Part shown: in pieces, positions 62,357-64,000 of the stretch | How the letters are laid out: each line of letters begins with the position of its first letter | Numbering within the stretch: the first letter of the stretch is position 1 | Source: Trichoplax adhaerens | Lineage: Eukaryota; Placozoa; Uniplacotomia; Trichoplacea; Trichoplacidae | DNA length: 64,000 nt | Reading direction: 5' to 3' | Assembly (NCBI RefSeq): GCF_000150275.1 | Contig: NW_002060945.1 | Coordinates: forward strand, 9,197,650-9,261,649 | Notes under the pieces: generated by a model | The model's input: the letters and a program-made list of their open reading frames with translations, nothing else | Told to the model about the DNA's origin: nothing | The model's database searches: none | Position numbers and translations under genes: made by a program

Positions 62357-64000
62357 AATGAATGATGTCGTCATTAATAAGATAACTGTTAAATCGACCA
62401 CTAAAGTTTGTGTACAAGTAGCGTCTTAATAACTAAGTAATGATATAAGCGTTGTACTCCACCTAGTGCAGTTACGCCACAGTAGATCTTTTTCCATTAA
62501 ATGTATTTTAATTGTGATTATCGACTGTTACTCATTGCTGTAACTGTTGAAGATAGCACATTTCGCCACCTATATCAACTAAATAGAAGCTATTCTCACT
62601 TGATTATATGGATTTAAAATATTCAACCTGTTCCTCTAATTCAATTGGTTTACCTCGTGCCTATTTGTTTTGATTAGAGTACTCCTATTCAAATAATTTA
62701 ATTGACATCGCTATCGTGAATCAATCCACCCTTCTTGTCTTGGATAGAACTACGTAATATCAATGAAACACGATACTTTTGAAATGTATATGCATATACA
62801 CTCTACTTAATAAATAAGTAAGAAATCACTTACTGACTACAAGATGATAAAATATCCTAATATTCTTCGATTTTACCCTTAACTTGCTACATGTTTGTGT
62901 TCATTTAATAACCCTTTATTTATCTGTCAGTAAAGTTTAGTCAAATGGAAGTCAGAATATTATACTATAGTATCCATAATGAAAAGCGTTCAAATTTGCA
63001 TTGCAATTTGACAATGTTGGAATCAACACTCTACATGTCCAGCAGACAACTATATCATTCCTAATCGTCAGCAAAGTCTTGCACACTACTCATACTCGTA
63101 TACTGTAGTTACGAAATTACCGCCACCTAAACTTAGCAATACGTGATAGCCAACTTAACTGCAAATGATATTTTAACTTTGTAACGAAAAATACTAAACT
63201 ACAGTATCAAGTCCTGTATTGGCTTATGAAAGCTTTCACCAAATTGGGTACAAAGAATCTCTGATGGAATGTGAACGTTTACTTCTGTACTGTGAAATGT
63301 GAATAGTTTTGAGGAAACAGTGCTGCATTTACGATAAAAGTCATTTTATGGATAAATATGACACGATCTAGGGCTCTAGGAGATTACTAATAAAGATGGT
63401 AATCTATACTTGGACTTTTGTGCAACATTATAAGCTTGTCAAGTTACTTGTTGCCGAAAGGTTGCAGAATGTACATTCTGCGATACTGTTTATTCGATGT
63501 ATACATTAGCCAATAGACTGAATCGGTTTTACTCATTGGAATTAGTATAGTACCGCCCGGCCAATTCATTCATGGCTTTATCATCGATATTGTAGTTAGC
63601 GCCAACCAATTATTACAGCTACCCAATAAGGCATTTATTAATATCGCTACGATGGAAGATAAATAAATTCTATAGTACAAGAGTATTTTAGAGCAGTTGA
63701 AAAACATTTTATTTTATACATGGTTGTCATTCAATCCCTGTAAATAGCATCAAGGAAGTGATTAAATGGCAAACAATTGTCAACTTGAATTCGGTTTGCA
63801 TGGCGTAATATATAGTACAGGCACTGTCACTTCCTTAAAACAAGCTACACCGAAAGAATATTCGTAAAAAATTGAAAGACGAGATGTAGTCCTGACTAAT
63901 CACCATCCTTATTAGCGGTTTGTCCAGAATAGAAATCGTTGAGCTATATTGCGATAGAAAGATATTGGTTGGTATATTGATGAAATTAGACCTATCAATT
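62357..64000. other. Window end, no firm gene
   Basis: No exon chain is visible. On the minus strand around 63605-63530 a short frame reads VGANYNIDDKAMNELAGRYY before a stop and vaguely resembles the end of an ankyrin repeat. It lacks an acceptor and neighbouring repeats, so it is not called as a gene. The remainder is AT-rich. Confidence 0.4.

Noticed and set aside
1-64000. tRNA, rRNA, transposase or reverse-transcriptase genes
   Set aside because: I looked for cloverleaf-like stretches, conserved rRNA blocks and typical polymerase or DDE motifs and saw none; short or degraded copies could be missed by eye.

Overview
This is a eukaryotic, animal-type window: AT-rich DNA with spliced genes whose exons (about 30-460 bp) join in frame through GT-AG introns (one GC-AG), no rRNA, tRNA or bacterial operons. 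Several gene families are typical of animals (LRRFIP, TMEM98, the ANKRD28/44/52 regulatory subunit of protein phosphatase 6, and paired cytochrome b561 genes). Short introns in conserved positions and low GC would fit a placozoan such as Trichoplax or Hoilungia, but the species is an inference that I cannot test here.

Layout. 1-8088: AT-rich, no gene seen, some decayed tandem repeats. 8089-11895 (+): seven-exon gene for a 479-residue, about 12-helix membrane protein that looks like three fused MS4A/CD20-like tetraspan units. 12-17.5 kb: no firm gene, with a patch of GTAC-rich repeats at 14.4-15.4 kb. 17584-28350 (+): 33 exons of an ANKRD28/44/52 orthologue (990 residues, 28 ankyrin motifs), lacking only the short first coding exon. 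30671-44447 (-): an 11-exon LRRFIP1/2 orthologue (378 residues), convergent with the ankyrin gene. Its first two introns (about 5.7 kb each) hold at least five different tandem-repeat arrays. 44.76-46.68 kb: satellite with a 218-bp dimeric unit just upstream of LRRFIP. 47607-50872 (-): TMEM98 orthologue, 5' end unresolved. 52.5-54.0 kb: 108-bp minisatellite and relatives. 56214-58685 (-) and 60212-62240 (+): two paralogous cytochrome b561 genes, head to head, with identical intron positions and phases. 62.2-64 kb: no gene seen.

The genes do not form one pathway. PP6 regulation, flightless/dishevelled scaffolding, MYRF-linked TMEM98 and ascorbate-dependent transmembrane ferrireductases are unrelated functions sharing a locus. 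The most unusual points are the internally triplicated MS4A-like protein with repeated intron positions, the concentration of unrelated tandem arrays inside two LRRFIP introns, an 82-bp loopless palindrome, and the dimeric 218-bp satellite.
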